Source of the DNA: Parietichytrium sp. I65-24A
Lineage: Eukaryota > Sar > Bigyra > Thraustochytrida > Thraustochytriidae
Length of the DNA stretch: 64,000 nucleotides
Direction: 5' to 3'
Assembly (NCBI GenBank): GCA_012862575.1
Contig: BLSF01000022.1
Location: 372,001 to 436,000, forward strand
In this document: positions 8,734 to 17,856 of the stretch, one piece after another
Layout: each line of letters opens with the position of its first letter
Numbering within the stretch: the stretch's first letter is position 1
Translations under genes and position numbers: made by a program
The notes under the pieces: generated by a model
What the model was told of the DNA's origin: nothing
What the model saw: only the letters and a program-made list of their open reading frames with translations
Database searches by the model: none

Positions 8734-10845
8734 ATGGGTATAAAGAGCAGGAGCGGGAACGGGTCGAGCGGCGGGACGAGCAGCAGCAGGAAACGTAAAT
8801 CGTCAGCAAAGTATGAAAAGTCAGATATCGCCAGGCAGCTTCGGGTGCTGCTTCTGCAATGCAACCTGAAACAGCACACGACGGGAGTCCTGCTGGTGGG
8901 TTGTGTGCTCATCTTTCTGAACATTTTGTATTTCGTGCCCCGCGGAGGACAGAGGATGCGCGTCACTGTAGATGTCGGTGCAGAAGGAGCGGATGCGCTG
9001 GGTGCGCAGAGTTTCAAGACCGCGGCACAAGACGAGCTTGGGCCCCTTGAAAGGGTTCTTGCAGACGTTAAGGGATTTGGCGAAGCAGTGAAAAACGAAG
9101 CCAGCCTGCTCAAAAGAAGCGGGCTCAAGGCGTTTGAGATCCCCCTGAAAGCGGCTAAGCTGGCCCCCGTGATGGCGCAAATCTCAAAGTACGAGATACA
9201 GGTGAACAAAGGCTGGAACGTTTCATATCCAAAAATTCTTCCCCTGGGACAGCTAGGTTATGTGAAGCGTGATTTGCCTGTATATCGCGACGGCTTCCAA
9301 AGACTTGATATTACCGTTCTGCAAAGGCCAAAGTCCGGTTTGTATAGCTTAGAACAACTCAAGGGCTCGACTTATTCGAGCATCCTTTGCCTCTCCTTCA
9401 ACACCGATCACTGCTTTGACCCAAAAGAGCATTATGCTATAGACGGGAAAATCAATCGCATCCAAAACCTCCGTGATACGCTCTGGAGCAAACACAAATT
9501 TTGCAAGACTATGTCGGACGCCACGAAAGGCCTCACCGACCCTGACTTGCTTTCATTCACATTTCCGTGCTGGGTGATGCCCAACGGCTATGACAGAATG
9601 ATCAAGTTTTCGCGGGAAAATGACTTGCAAACATGGATCGCAAAGCCCCGAAGTCTTGGAGCGGGAATGGGCATTTACATCGTAAACGACTTTGAGAGTT
9701 TGGAGCGCGAGCGCTCCTCTTCCAACGTCATCCAGAGTTATTTGGAGAATCCGCATCTTGTGGAGAAAGTTGGCCTCGACGGCCTTGTGCACAAATACAA
9801 ATGGGACGCTCGGACATACGTTCTGGTGACCTCTGTGACACCTCTTCGAGCCTATGTGTTCAACCGCGGCCTTGTGCGCATTTCGACCAGTCCGTACAGC
9901 AAAGACTGCAAAACGAATGTCACAGCTTGTCTCACGAACACTAGCTTAAACAAAAAGGTGGAGGGGGCGCAACTCAAAGACATCACTTGGTCGTTCCACA
10001 AGATGAAGGAGTACTTGGCCAAGCAAGGCGAAGACCCGTGGGAGGAGGTGTTCTTGCGCTTGCAGAGGGCAATTGGCATGACGCTCTTGTCGGGTGAAAG
10101 CACTTTGCTCAAATCTTTCACTCCGAATGGGTACCGTTGCAAAAATTGCTATCAACTTCTTGGTGTCGATGTGCTTTTCGACGATGCGTTGCATCCAAAG
10201 GTCGTGGAAATCAACGGGGAGCCGAATCTGAAAACTACATCAAACGGGAAGACGCATTACGACTTCACCAAAAAGTACATGGCTCGAGACTTGACGGCCT
10301 TGGTATACCACTCGGAGAGCCAGAGCGCAAAGGTGACGCAGCGATTGCAGCAGTGGGCTAAGATTGTGGCCAAGAACATGAAATCGGAAGGTAAAAAGGC
10401 GCCACAGTCTGTCCCGATTGGTGAAGACCACCTGGAGTTCATTTTGAATACTTTTAGGGAGTTCTCGAAGCTAGGTGGATTTAAGCCAGTGTATCCACAT
10501 GATAAACTCGCAGAGCCGCATGGAAGGTTTCTACGCTTTTTGAGAGACAGGGAGGCTAAAGGCGATTCAAAAACAGCGGACGATTTGCTGGTCCATGCGG
10601 ACGGCAGACGGTATAGGTTACATCAAATCATCACTACCCTCCTCAACAGCAAGGCTTTAGCGCTGGGCTCTGGATTGTCGGACGCTGCCCTTCCTGATAT
10701 TGATCTGTCCGGTACTGACTCTGAGGATGAGGAAGCGGACTCTGACGAGCCCAGCACTCCTCGGGTGAAGTCGCCAAAGTCTTCTTCTACCAAACGCTCT
10801 TCTTCATCATCGAGCGCCAGCTCCGACGAAGAAGATATATTTTAG
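8734..10845 (+). CDS. Tubulin-tyrosine-ligase-family protein with N-terminal membrane anchor
   Basis: A 703-residue protein with its ATG at 8734. The first 45 residues are Ser- and Lys/Arg-rich. Residues about 50-68 (TGVLLVGCVLIFLNILYFV) form one hydrophobic segment and predict a type II signal anchor. The ATP-grasp ligase core of the TTL/TTLL family follows. It includes WIAKPRSLGAGMGIYIVND (from about 301), the QSYLENPHLV block, the KWDARTYVLVTSVTPLRAYV block and the metal-binding block VVEINGEPNL (about 490), where E and N would coordinate Mg-ATP. The family adds amino acids to carboxyl groups, classically on tubulin tails. Two sequons (NVS near 159, NVT near 391) and paired cysteines agree with a luminal domain, unlike known cytosolic TTLs. 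The tail is poly-Ser and acidic. Substrate unknown. Confidence 0.9.
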   Translation: MGIKSRSGNGSSGGTSSSRKRKSSAKYEKSDIARQLRVLLLQCNLKQHTTGVLLVGCVLIFLNILYFVPRGGQRMRVTVDVGAEGADALGAQSFKTAAQDELGPLERVLADVKGFGEAVKNEASLLKRSGLKAFEIPLKAAKLAPVMAQISKYEIQVNKGWNVSYPKILPLGQLGYVKRDLPVYRDGFQRLDITVLQRPKSGLYSLEQLKGSTYSSILCLSFNTDHCFDPKEHYAIDGKINRIQNLRDTLWSKHKFCKTMSDATKGLTDPDLLSFTFPCWVMPNGYDRMIKFSRENDLQTWIAKPRSLGAGMGIYIVNDFESLERERSSSNVIQSYLENPHLVEKVGLDGLVHKYKWDARTYVLVTSVTPLRAYVFNRGLVRISTSPYSKDCKTNVTACLTNTSLNKKVEGAQLKDITWSFHKMKEYLAKQGEDPWEEVFLRLQRAIGMTLLSGESTLLKSFTPNGYRCKNCYQLLGVDVLFDDALHPKVVEINGEPNLKTTSNGKTHYDFTKKYMARDLTALVYHSESQSAKVTQRLQQWAKIVAKNMKSEGKKAPQSVPIGEDHLEFILNTFREFSKLGGFKPVYPHDKLAEPHGRFLRFLRDREAKGDSKTADDLLVHADGRRYRLHQIITTLLNSKALALGSGLSDAALPDIDLSGTDSEDEEADSDEPSTPRVKSPKSSSTKRSSSSSSASSDEEDIF

Positions 10846-10861
10846 TGTTTTTTTTCAATTG

Positions 10862-10867
10862 AATAAA
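10862..10867 (+). promoter_or_regulatory. Candidate polyadenylation signal (AATAAA)
   Basis: A canonical AATAAA hexamer lies 17 bases after the TTL-like stop codon, next to a T-run. Its use is inferred, not shown; most other genes here lack this hexamer close to the stop. Confidence 0.3.
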
Positions 10868-11096
10868 TTAAATTTCCTGGAATGAACGAACACCATTGAA
10901 TCCGTCTCCTAAACACGCTCATGTGTCACTCATGTGTGGCGCTGCGACCGTGTTCAATGCTCTTCCAAACGCACACAGATAATCAATGATTCTCTTGCAT
11001 TGACATTTTGCATTTTCACAGTCAATACTACACAAGTCACACTCTCTCGTTTTTTCAAATTGGGCTGCATCGGGAAAGAGACAGACACACAAATAG

Positions 11097-11138
<42 letters not shown>
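11097..11138. repeat. Compound (CA)n-(GA)n microsatellite
   Basis: Seven or so CA units run directly into about fourteen GA units, 250 bp upstream of the next gene. Confidence 0.9.
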
Positions 11139-11142
<4 letters not shown>

Positions 11143-11396
11143 ATCATTGACGCTGGCGCATAGTGTTGGCGGCCGATCTTGGATCTTGGTGGTCTTGAGC
11201 CGACTATGTAAGCGCAGCAAACGAGCTGAATTGGAAAGTCAGAGGTCAAAAAGAAGGAGACGCACCCAAGCTCAGCGAGTTTCAGGAGATCCCGTGTGGC
11301 GCTCGTCCGCTGAACAAGAGATATCAATACACCCGCTCTTCGTGGCCAAGTTGGGCAGCGCCTCACGTCTTTGGCGTGACGAACTTGCAGAGTGCG

Positions 11397-12311
11397 ATGG
11401 ACTCGGAAGACGCCGTGGGCTCGGGGTGGGAGGCGCTCTTGAAGTCAGACACAGAGTGGGATGCCGCGATCATGAGCAACTTGACTGCAGAAGCGCTGGA
11501 GGTGCTGGGATTGCCACGAACTAAAGAAGGGTCTCGATCTGTAAACTGCGTTCATGGCGAAGCGCGAGGTGGAATGAACGCAGCTCGAAATCCGCAAGTT
11601 CTCGTGCGGGGCAATCGCAAGGTGCGGCTGGTGTTCTCCGCGGCATTTGTGAAGAGTGATTGCAAATCTGACGTGGGGGATGCGATCGGCGTACACGACA
11701 TGGCTGAAGCTGGAGCTGGAGCCGGGGCAGTGCGAGGCATTGGCGTGGCGCAAATTATGCAGCCGTGGGTGCTCGACGATGAAGCGTTCAAAGAGTCTGC
11801 GATACTGAATGGTGTGACAGGTGATTCTCGGTCACAGGCGCCGCCGATGCGATCCGCAAAAGCAGCGCTACGGTGGAGCTGCGGCGCACAGACTGCTGGT
11901 TTAATTGGTTGGCGACATGACTTTTCCGAGGTGGACTGGGATGCGGCGTTTCAAAGCCACGGTGAAGAAAGATGGAATGTGTTCGGCTGTGATGAATGGC
12001 GCAAACTGTTGAAAAATGTCGCGAATGGTAGTTGTGGTTTGGGAAATTATATTATCAACAAGTTGTTCCCGGAGGCACTCAGGGTCAGTGCCTCTACAAA
12101 TGTGGCGATTTTGAAGGACTTTGAAAATACGCGCGAGTTGATCTTTGAAGCGGTCGCGAAGAGCTCGCTCCCACTTTTGCAAGCCCATCAAGTTGAGCTT
12201 GCCTTGGACGGCCTTCATTACGCGCAAGACCCGCATCAAGATATGGGGTCCGCCCTTGAGCTCGCCATTGGACAAGCATATCATGCTGCTCGTCTTCAAA
12301 GCCAAACATGA
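11397..12311 (+). CDS. Hypothetical protein, 304 residues
   Basis: Not recognised. The ATG at 11397 is preceded in frame by a GTG only. The product begins MDSEDAVGSGWEALLKSD and has two similar tryptophan motifs, WDAAI near residue 20 and VDWDAAF near 180. A glycine/alanine stretch (EAGAGAGAVRG) lies near 108-118. The second half is helix-rich, with WRKLLKNVANG and VELALDGLHYAQ, and has no membrane segment or signal peptide. The stop lies only 33 bp from the convergent stop of the DEAD-box helicase gene, so the two 3' UTRs must overlap. Length and sensible composition favour a real gene, but it has no domain support. Confidence 0.6.
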   Translation: MDSEDAVGSGWEALLKSDTEWDAAIMSNLTAEALEVLGLPRTKEGSRSVNCVHGEARGGMNAARNPQVLVRGNRKVRLVFSAAFVKSDCKSDVGDAIGVHDMAEAGAGAGAVRGIGVAQIMQPWVLDDEAFKESAILNGVTGDSRSQAPPMRSAKAALRWSCGAQTAGLIGWRHDFSEVDWDAAFQSHGEERWNVFGCDEWRKLLKNVANGSCGLGNYIINKLFPEALRVSASTNVAILKDFENTRELIFEAVAKSSLPLLQAHQVELALDGLHYAQDPHQDMGSALELAIGQAYHAARLQSQT

Positions 12312-12344
12312 AGAAGCGCAGCTAGAGAAAATTCTCCTTAGAGC

Positions 12345-14126
12345 TCAAGGCCGATCCTCCGCGGGCTCCTCGTCGTCAGATTCGGAGTCTGCGCTGTTCG
12401 TAGCGCTAACCTGTGCCGCTTTGCCGTCCTTTTTGGAGGCACGCGCTTGAGCACTTCGCTCACGGCGTCTCTCGTTACGCTTCTTTTTGCGATTAGATTC
12501 GAACCCTCCCGATTCGCTCAAAAGCTCGCGCAGGAAGGGATCCACCTTTTGATTGCATGCCTCAAGCAGCTCCACAAGGTCCTTGGCGATTGGGGTAAGA
12601 TTTCTTGTGAAGAAGGAGAACGCCGTGCCCTTTTCCATGCTACGGCCGGTTCTACCAATTCGGTGGGCATAGGTCTTCAGCGATGGGGGGAAGTCGTAGT
12701 TGATCACGTATGGGAGGCCCTTGATGTCAATTCCTCGCCCGGCGACGTCCGTGGCCACCAAAATGCGGACTTTTCCTGCTTTGAATTCTTTGAGCGCCTT
12801 TTCACGGGAAGTTTGATCCATGCTTCCGTGAAGCGTGGCGCACCCTGGCAGCTTCTGCCTGATTCGTAGAAATGTGTCCACAAAATTCACTGTCTTGATT
12901 TTCGTGCAGAAAATTAAAATGGCGCTAGCCACGCGCTTTCCCTCGGCTTTGTCTGTTTCTCGCACCTTTTCGATCAACCGGATCAACTTGCGTGGTTTCT
13001 TGTGTTCCGCACATACGTGTACAATCTGTGTAATATTAGGGTTCACTGCGTCGGCGAATGACCGCCCACCTAAGCCACGCTCGATTTCTCTTTCCTTTTT
13101 ACCTTCCGAATCAGTTTGCGCCACAATTTCCTGGACTTGCCGGGGTTCATCGGCCGCCAAACCGGCTCTTGTCTGAAATGACTTTCCATCATTCATCATT
13201 CTCACTGTCGCAGGCCTGTTGCGCAGTAGCCCGAGTTGATCTACTACCGCTCGCAACTTGTCAGGAAACGTCGCTGAGAAAAGCACGTTTTGAGTGCGAA
13301 GAACACCATCTGGCCCAGTCAAGTACTTGGCAACTTCGCGAATCTGCGGTTCAAAACCAAGGTCTAGCATACGATCACACTCGTCGAGGACCAGCATGCT
13401 AGTCGCTGAGATGGACACATCTTTGGCGCTGAGCAAATCAAGGGCGCGGCCAGGGGTAGCCACCAGGATTCCAAACTGCCCAGAGCGCATGGCTTCTTCA
13501 ATCTTCTCCAGCTGAGTTTTCCTATCCTTGCCGCCGTATGCCACACCGCATCGCACATGAAAGGGCCGCTGCATCTTGGTCGCAACGGAGTGGATCTGCA
13601 CTGCAAGTTCACGGGTCGGCGCCAAGACAAGGACCTTCGGAGACGTTGTCGAGTTGCTGCCTACGTCGTCCCGCTTTGCCTTCTTACTTGGTGGGCTCAA
13701 ATCGGAAATCTTCCTCTGGCCAAGGTACAGCTCCAAGGCAGGCAAGAGGAACGCTAGCGTTTTGCCCGACCCCGTTGGTGCAATCCCCAGCATATCTCTG
13801 CCTGCGGCCGCCAGAGGCCAGCAATGCATCTGGATTGGCGTTGGCGTTTCCAGCTTGAGAACCTTGAAAAACTGCTCGTAGCACAGCCCCAGCCGCGGAT
13901 CGGACACGGTTGCCGCAGGCTCCTCTACCGTATCATCCTCCACGTCATCTCGGTCTTTCGCAAGCCCGTCTTCACCGACGCGCTCATCTTTGGACTCGGG
14001 CTCATCTCCATTCCGAGGCTCCTCTTGAGCGGCGCCCACTCTTGTCTGCACAGCACCGTCTTCGCTGGCCTGACTGCTCGCCGAAGCAGCGCGGGTGCGT
14101 TTCCGAGAGGACTTGTTCTTCCCCAT
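12345..14126 (-). CDS. DEAD-box ATP-dependent RNA helicase
   Basis: A 593-residue protein. The start is the ATG at 14126; upstream in frame there is only a TTG. A basic then acidic low-complexity N-terminus (1-75) precedes the two RecA-like domains. Motifs in order: Q motif TPTPIQ (about 95-99), Walker A APTGSGKT (116-123), Ia APTRELAVQ, GG, TPGR, motif II as DECD (near 245), SAT, then IFCTKIKTVNF, TDVAGRGID and HRIGRTGR. DECD in place of DEAD also occurs in the Sub2/DDX39 group, but the C-terminal block after HRIGRTGR looks more like Dbp3/DDX5-type helicases. An acidic and basic extension follows (NRKKKRNERRRERS). I infer a nuclear, probably nucleolar, RNA helicase in ribosome assembly or RNA processing; the exact subfamily is open. 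Confidence 0.93.
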   Translation of the reverse strand: MGKNKSSRKRTRAASASSQASEDGAVQTRVGAAQEEPRNGDEPESKDERVGEDGLAKDRDDVEDDTVEEPAATVSDPRLGLCYEQFFKVLKLETPTPIQMHCWPLAAAGRDMLGIAPTGSGKTLAFLLPALELYLGQRKISDLSPPSKKAKRDDVGSNSTTSPKVLVLAPTRELAVQIHSVATKMQRPFHVRCGVAYGGKDRKTQLEKIEEAMRSGQFGILVATPGRALDLLSAKDVSISATSMLVLDECDRMLDLGFEPQIREVAKYLTGPDGVLRTQNVLFSATFPDKLRAVVDQLGLLRNRPATVRMMNDGKSFQTRAGLAADEPRQVQEIVAQTDSEGKKEREIERGLGGRSFADAVNPNITQIVHVCAEHKKPRKLIRLIEKVRETDKAEGKRVASAILIFCTKIKTVNFVDTFLRIRQKLPGCATLHGSMDQTSREKALKEFKAGKVRILVATDVAGRGIDIKGLPYVINYDFPPSLKTYAHRIGRTGRSMEKGTAFSFFTRNLTPIAKDLVELLEACNQKVDPFLRELLSESGGFESNRKKKRNERRRERSAQARASKKDGKAAQVSATNSADSESDDEEPAEDRP

Positions 14127-14793
14127 CCCCGCCAAGTATGCCCAAGTATCCCGCCCTCCCTATATTCCACACAAACACAAACAAACACAAACACAGACAC
14201 AAACACAAGTATGCGCTGGCTTCTCTGAGAGTGCTCTGCGCGAATGTTGGTGTGCGTTGCTCCTCTGTGGACCGTGACTGACGCTCTTCCCAGCGCTGGA
14301 GAGTCTGGAGAGTGCTCAAGTTGGGCCAAGGTGAATTTGCCAATGGTTGGTGGAGTGGGTGTAATCATGTGTACTGAGTAATCGCTGCTCTGTTAGTAGT
14401 TTACTCAGTTTACTCTCTCTCTCTCTCTCTGTATCTCTCTGTCTTGTCTACATTGATGTTACGTTTTGGCATCGTCGTGCGAGTTGAAGTTGAAGTTGAA
14501 CTTTGGAAACGTTGATGGAGATGATGGAACGATGGAAACAGGACGTGTTTGCGTCTGAACGGAGGATTGACTCGGTTGGTGGGTCGCAAGTGGTGGAGGT
14601 GAGTGGAAAGAGAGATGTTTTTATTGTGATAAGCACACTAGCTGTGGGGAGAGGAGAAGACGGACTACGGTTTTTGGAGGTTCCCTTCAAACCCTCGAGT
14701 CTCGTTTCCGACTGGTCAGATTGACGGCATCGGAGAGCGATAATTGTGTTTGGTTGCGAAGTGCAGCCAGATTAATGTTAACATCCAGCGTCA
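14127..14793. other. Gene-free interval upstream of the DEAD-box gene
   Basis: 667 bp holding the DEAD-box promoter and the 3' flank of the START-like gene, both on the minus strand. It contains an ACACAA-type repeat (about 14169-14209) and a CT repeat (about 14413-14430). Confidence 0.5.
14169..14209. repeat. Imperfect (ACACAA)n repeat
   Basis: Imperfect tandem copies of a CA-rich hexanucleotide about 45 bp upstream of the helicase start, inside its likely 5' UTR. Confidence 0.7.
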
Positions 14794-16185
14794 CTAGCGA
14801 CTACTGCTTGCACTGGAGAAATCGACGGAAATGGGACTTGACGAGGGCGACTCCACGACGAGCTTGCCCAACTTGGATTTGGACTTCTTTTTACGGCCCA
14901 AAGAGACCACTCTGCTGAGGCGATTCGACATTGTCTTCCTTAGACGGGTCGAAGCCCGTGAGGAACCCTCGGACTTGAGAGTTTCGGTCTGCGTTCGTCT
15001 TATGCTCGGGCGCGACAAGCTCACCCGGAAACTGCGACGTTTGCTTGCGCGCTTCTCGCTTGGCTCCTCCGCTGGGTTTTCTGGCGCGCCTGTACCCGTG
15101 AGAGCCGAGACCTTGCTCGCAAACTGGTGTGCAGAGGTCTTGGCATCCTCTTCTTCCATGAACCAGGACAAAAATTGTCGGAGATATGCCTCGAAGCCTG
15201 TCACGGGCGTCTCAGTGGGATCCGCCTCTTGCTCTGCGTGGTCTTTCCCAGCTTCGGCTGTTCCATCCTCATTAAAGCCGTGCTCAGCAAGGTAGTTCTC
15301 GAGCCGTTTTTTGATGTCTTCATACAAGACCGGCTTCGATCGCACGCGGTCTTCCCACTCGCTTCCATCGAACGACACGAGACGTTTCTGCAAGTTGTTG
15401 TTAAATTCCAGGGGCAGCTGGCCTTTGCTCAGAGCGTTCATGACGAAAGGTGGAAGAAATTTGAGCTTGAGATCGAGGGACTGCAGCTGGTCGAAAATCA
15501 CGGACCCGTCCGGTTGGATCTCAATGTAATAGGCTCCCTCGATATCAATCCTGGTATACTTTTTGGTGGCCTCTGGGACGCTGAAGTCGTCGTGCGCGAA
15601 ATCTTCCGGCAGACTTTTGAACGTAATTGCCATGGCAGAACGATCGGTCATGTCATATCCCTTGCCGTGAATGACGCACTCGCGACTAGATATCGGAACC
15701 AGAGCGGGCATCCCAATGCGAATCCTCGTAAATCGGGAGAACGCCGTCTCCTCAAGGAGGGTGTCGTGCGATTCCATGAGTCCACGAGGGAACCATTTGG
15801 GCATCAAGTCGGTTTCCGCGAAGAGTGAGCACAAAGAGATGAATGTGTGCGTGAGTGGTTTTCCGGGAATAGGTTTAATTATCTTCCTCGCCTTGGTCAT
15901 GACAAACGGGGTCCCCGGGGGCTGCTTGAAGTGAATCGTAATTCCTTTCTTGGTGCTCGCGAATGTCCACCCATCGTCACTCTTGAGTTCTTTGAGCAGC
16001 TTGTTCACCAGATTCACGTCCTCACGCACCTTTTCAAGCACTTTCTTCCTGCTCTCCAGGGGCTCTTTCAGCGTGCGAGAGCTTTTGGCAAGCTTCTCCA
16101 GCTCGTCAGCCAGCCTTTCGCATTCGAACACCTTGTCCTTAGCCACTGCGTCGTCGAACGCTTCCAGCACTTTGATCTCCGCCAT
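14794..16185 (-). CDS. START/SRPBCC-like lipid-binding domain protein
   Basis: A 463-residue protein. The ATG at 16185 (MAEIKVLEAFDDAV) is preferred because the extension upstream would start at TTG. Residues about 5-75 are helical and highly charged. From about 80 to 300 the sequence fits a START-like lipid-transfer fold: WTFASTKKGITIHFKQ, then SLFAETDLMPKWFPRG, FTRIRIGMPALVPISSREC, and a long C-terminal helix region FLPPFVMNALSKGQLP. Proteins of this type bind a lipid in a deep pocket. After residue about 330 come an acidic stretch and a basic Ser/Arg tail (KRASKRRSFRVSLSRPS, then SLGRKKKSKSKLGK) that could hold phosphorylation sites or touch acidic membranes. No membrane segment is visible. 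The fold is inferred from pattern; the lipid is unknown. Confidence 0.75.
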   Translation of the reverse strand: MAEIKVLEAFDDAVAKDKVFECERLADELEKLAKSSRTLKEPLESRKKVLEKVREDVNLVNKLLKELKSDDGWTFASTKKGITIHFKQPPGTPFVMTKARKIIKPIPGKPLTHTFISLCSLFAETDLMPKWFPRGLMESHDTLLEETAFSRFTRIRIGMPALVPISSRECVIHGKGYDMTDRSAMAITFKSLPEDFAHDDFSVPEATKKYTRIDIEGAYYIEIQPDGSVIFDQLQSLDLKLKFLPPFVMNALSKGQLPLEFNNNLQKRLVSFDGSEWEDRVRSKPVLYEDIKKRLENYLAEHGFNEDGTAEAGKDHAEQEADPTETPVTGFEAYLRQFLSWFMEEEDAKTSAHQFASKVSALTGTGAPENPAEEPSEKRASKRRSFRVSLSRPSIRRTQTETLKSEGSSRASTRLRKTMSNRLSRVVSLGRKKKSKSKLGKLVVESPSSSPISVDFSSASSSR

Positions 16186-17856
16186 TTTTCCCCCTTTCGC
16201 TCCCCGAGACAAACACTATAAGCACTCCAAACGCTGCGCTACTCGATACCGGACGCCGGTCTCTGCCCTCTGTTCTCTGCTCTCTACACTCTACACTCTG
16301 CACTCTGCACTCTGCACTCTGCACTATACTCTGTGCGCCTCGCGGCCACCGTTCCACTTTCGTCAACTGCTCTCCTTCGACTCATTCTCTTCTTTCACTT
16401 TCACTTTCGGTGCATAATAAATCTATCAATCAATCTCTTATCAGTCTCTAAGTCTCATCTATCTATCAGTACTCGAAAAAGCTGGCACACACCTTTACCA
16501 TGCAAACACCGTAGTGACTCGCTAATGGCCGTAGAGGCTGGTGGTAGAGGGTGATAGCGGCTGATAGCACGCAGGTACGGTGCTGAGGTATTGCACTATT
16601 AGGTACTATTGCTACGATATGAATGTGAGTGAGAGTGCTATTGAGAGTGCTTATTCACTAATCGAGCTACTACTAGCAATAGTGGTATTCTTGGGAGTAA
16701 AGAGAAGCAGTACTGGTACTGTGAGTGCGAGTACCTTCCAGGTCGAGCTATGTTTTGGACTGATTTTTAATTTGAGAGAAACCCTGGAGAAGAATGGCTT
16801 TTGTGATACATCAGTAGGTTGTGATCGGGTTGAACGTGGAATGTGATTGAAATTAACTGAAAGCCAGCACTCGGCTCTTCCGAAATTATAGACTAACAGT
16901 GAATTCATTTTGCACATTTTACAAAAGGCTTTGGACCTGGTCACGGTGCTACCCAGCCGTGAGTTTGACAGTGAGTCTCGACACTCTCGATACACCGATA
17001 CATATCGAGACAGCGTCAGACTCAGGAGGCCAGCGTTGCAACGCATTTCATTCATTCACTTCAGTCAGTCACAGTCAACTTTACCAGTAAGAAGAGGGGT
17101 AAGCCACGAGCCTCGTACGAGGGGGGCCTTCGAGAGCGCAGTGTGGACTCGAACGACGATCTTTCACGACTCTTCGCACAATCACCGTATTATCACCGTA
17201 TCACCGTGACCGATCTGCAGCGCTGCGGCTGCGTGTGAAACGCGATTTCCGCCATCGCACATCCGCACCATCCACCGTGCTGGCCGTGCTCACCACCGTG
17301 CTGATGAACATGAATGTTCACGGGCACTGGCAGCAAACTGCAGCAACAGCGCGCATTTCATTTCACCACCCTGTGCAAACTGTGGCCAACACCCTTCCAA
17401 GGTCAAAGTAGTCAAAGTATTGGATAATTTCCGAACCCGTCGCTAGCAGTGCGGGAGCTCGTACTTTTAAGACGTGAGTGGGTTACTATAGGGTTTCTCA
17501 ACGGCTCGCTAAGTCCGAATTCGGGTGTACGTACTTCTAATGATTGCGAGCTAGTGCGTCACAGCGATGTGGGCAAGCCCTCAAATTTGCGATGCTAGAG
17601 TATTAAAGATCGAATTGCTGAAATTCATAGTTAAGACTTGGATTTGCGGGTCGCATAGTATCACGCTGGTGTAGTCTCTATTAGGTAGCTTGACTAGTAG
17701 TGCTGGTTGGGTATGCTTATGAGGGACTCGGAAGAAATGTGCGAGATTTTAAAAAAATAGTCGGGTTGTATTTTGTAAACTTTGGAACAGATTATTTTAT
17801 AGATTTACAGATCGGATTGATGCCTACATGGTATTTTTCAATATGGCAAATTGCTT
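16186..17856. other. Gene-free interval with CTCTGCA repeat
   Basis: 1.67 kb between the START-like start and the 3' end of the first G8 protein gene. A (CTCTGCA)n-type repeat lies at about 16275-16330. Short frames here have no recognisable product. Confidence 0.5.
16275..16330. repeat. (CACTCTG)n / (CACTCTA)n tandem repeat
   Basis: Seven-base units reading CACTCTG, with a few CACTCTA variants, repeated about seven times, 90-145 bp upstream of the START-like gene. Confidence 0.8.

Larger units (their letters stand above)
10846..11396. other. Gene-free interval with CA/GA microsatellite
   Basis: 551 bp between the TTL-like gene and the next start. It contains a (CA)n tract joined to a (GA)n tract at about 11097-11138. 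No gene was seen. Confidence 0.55.
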
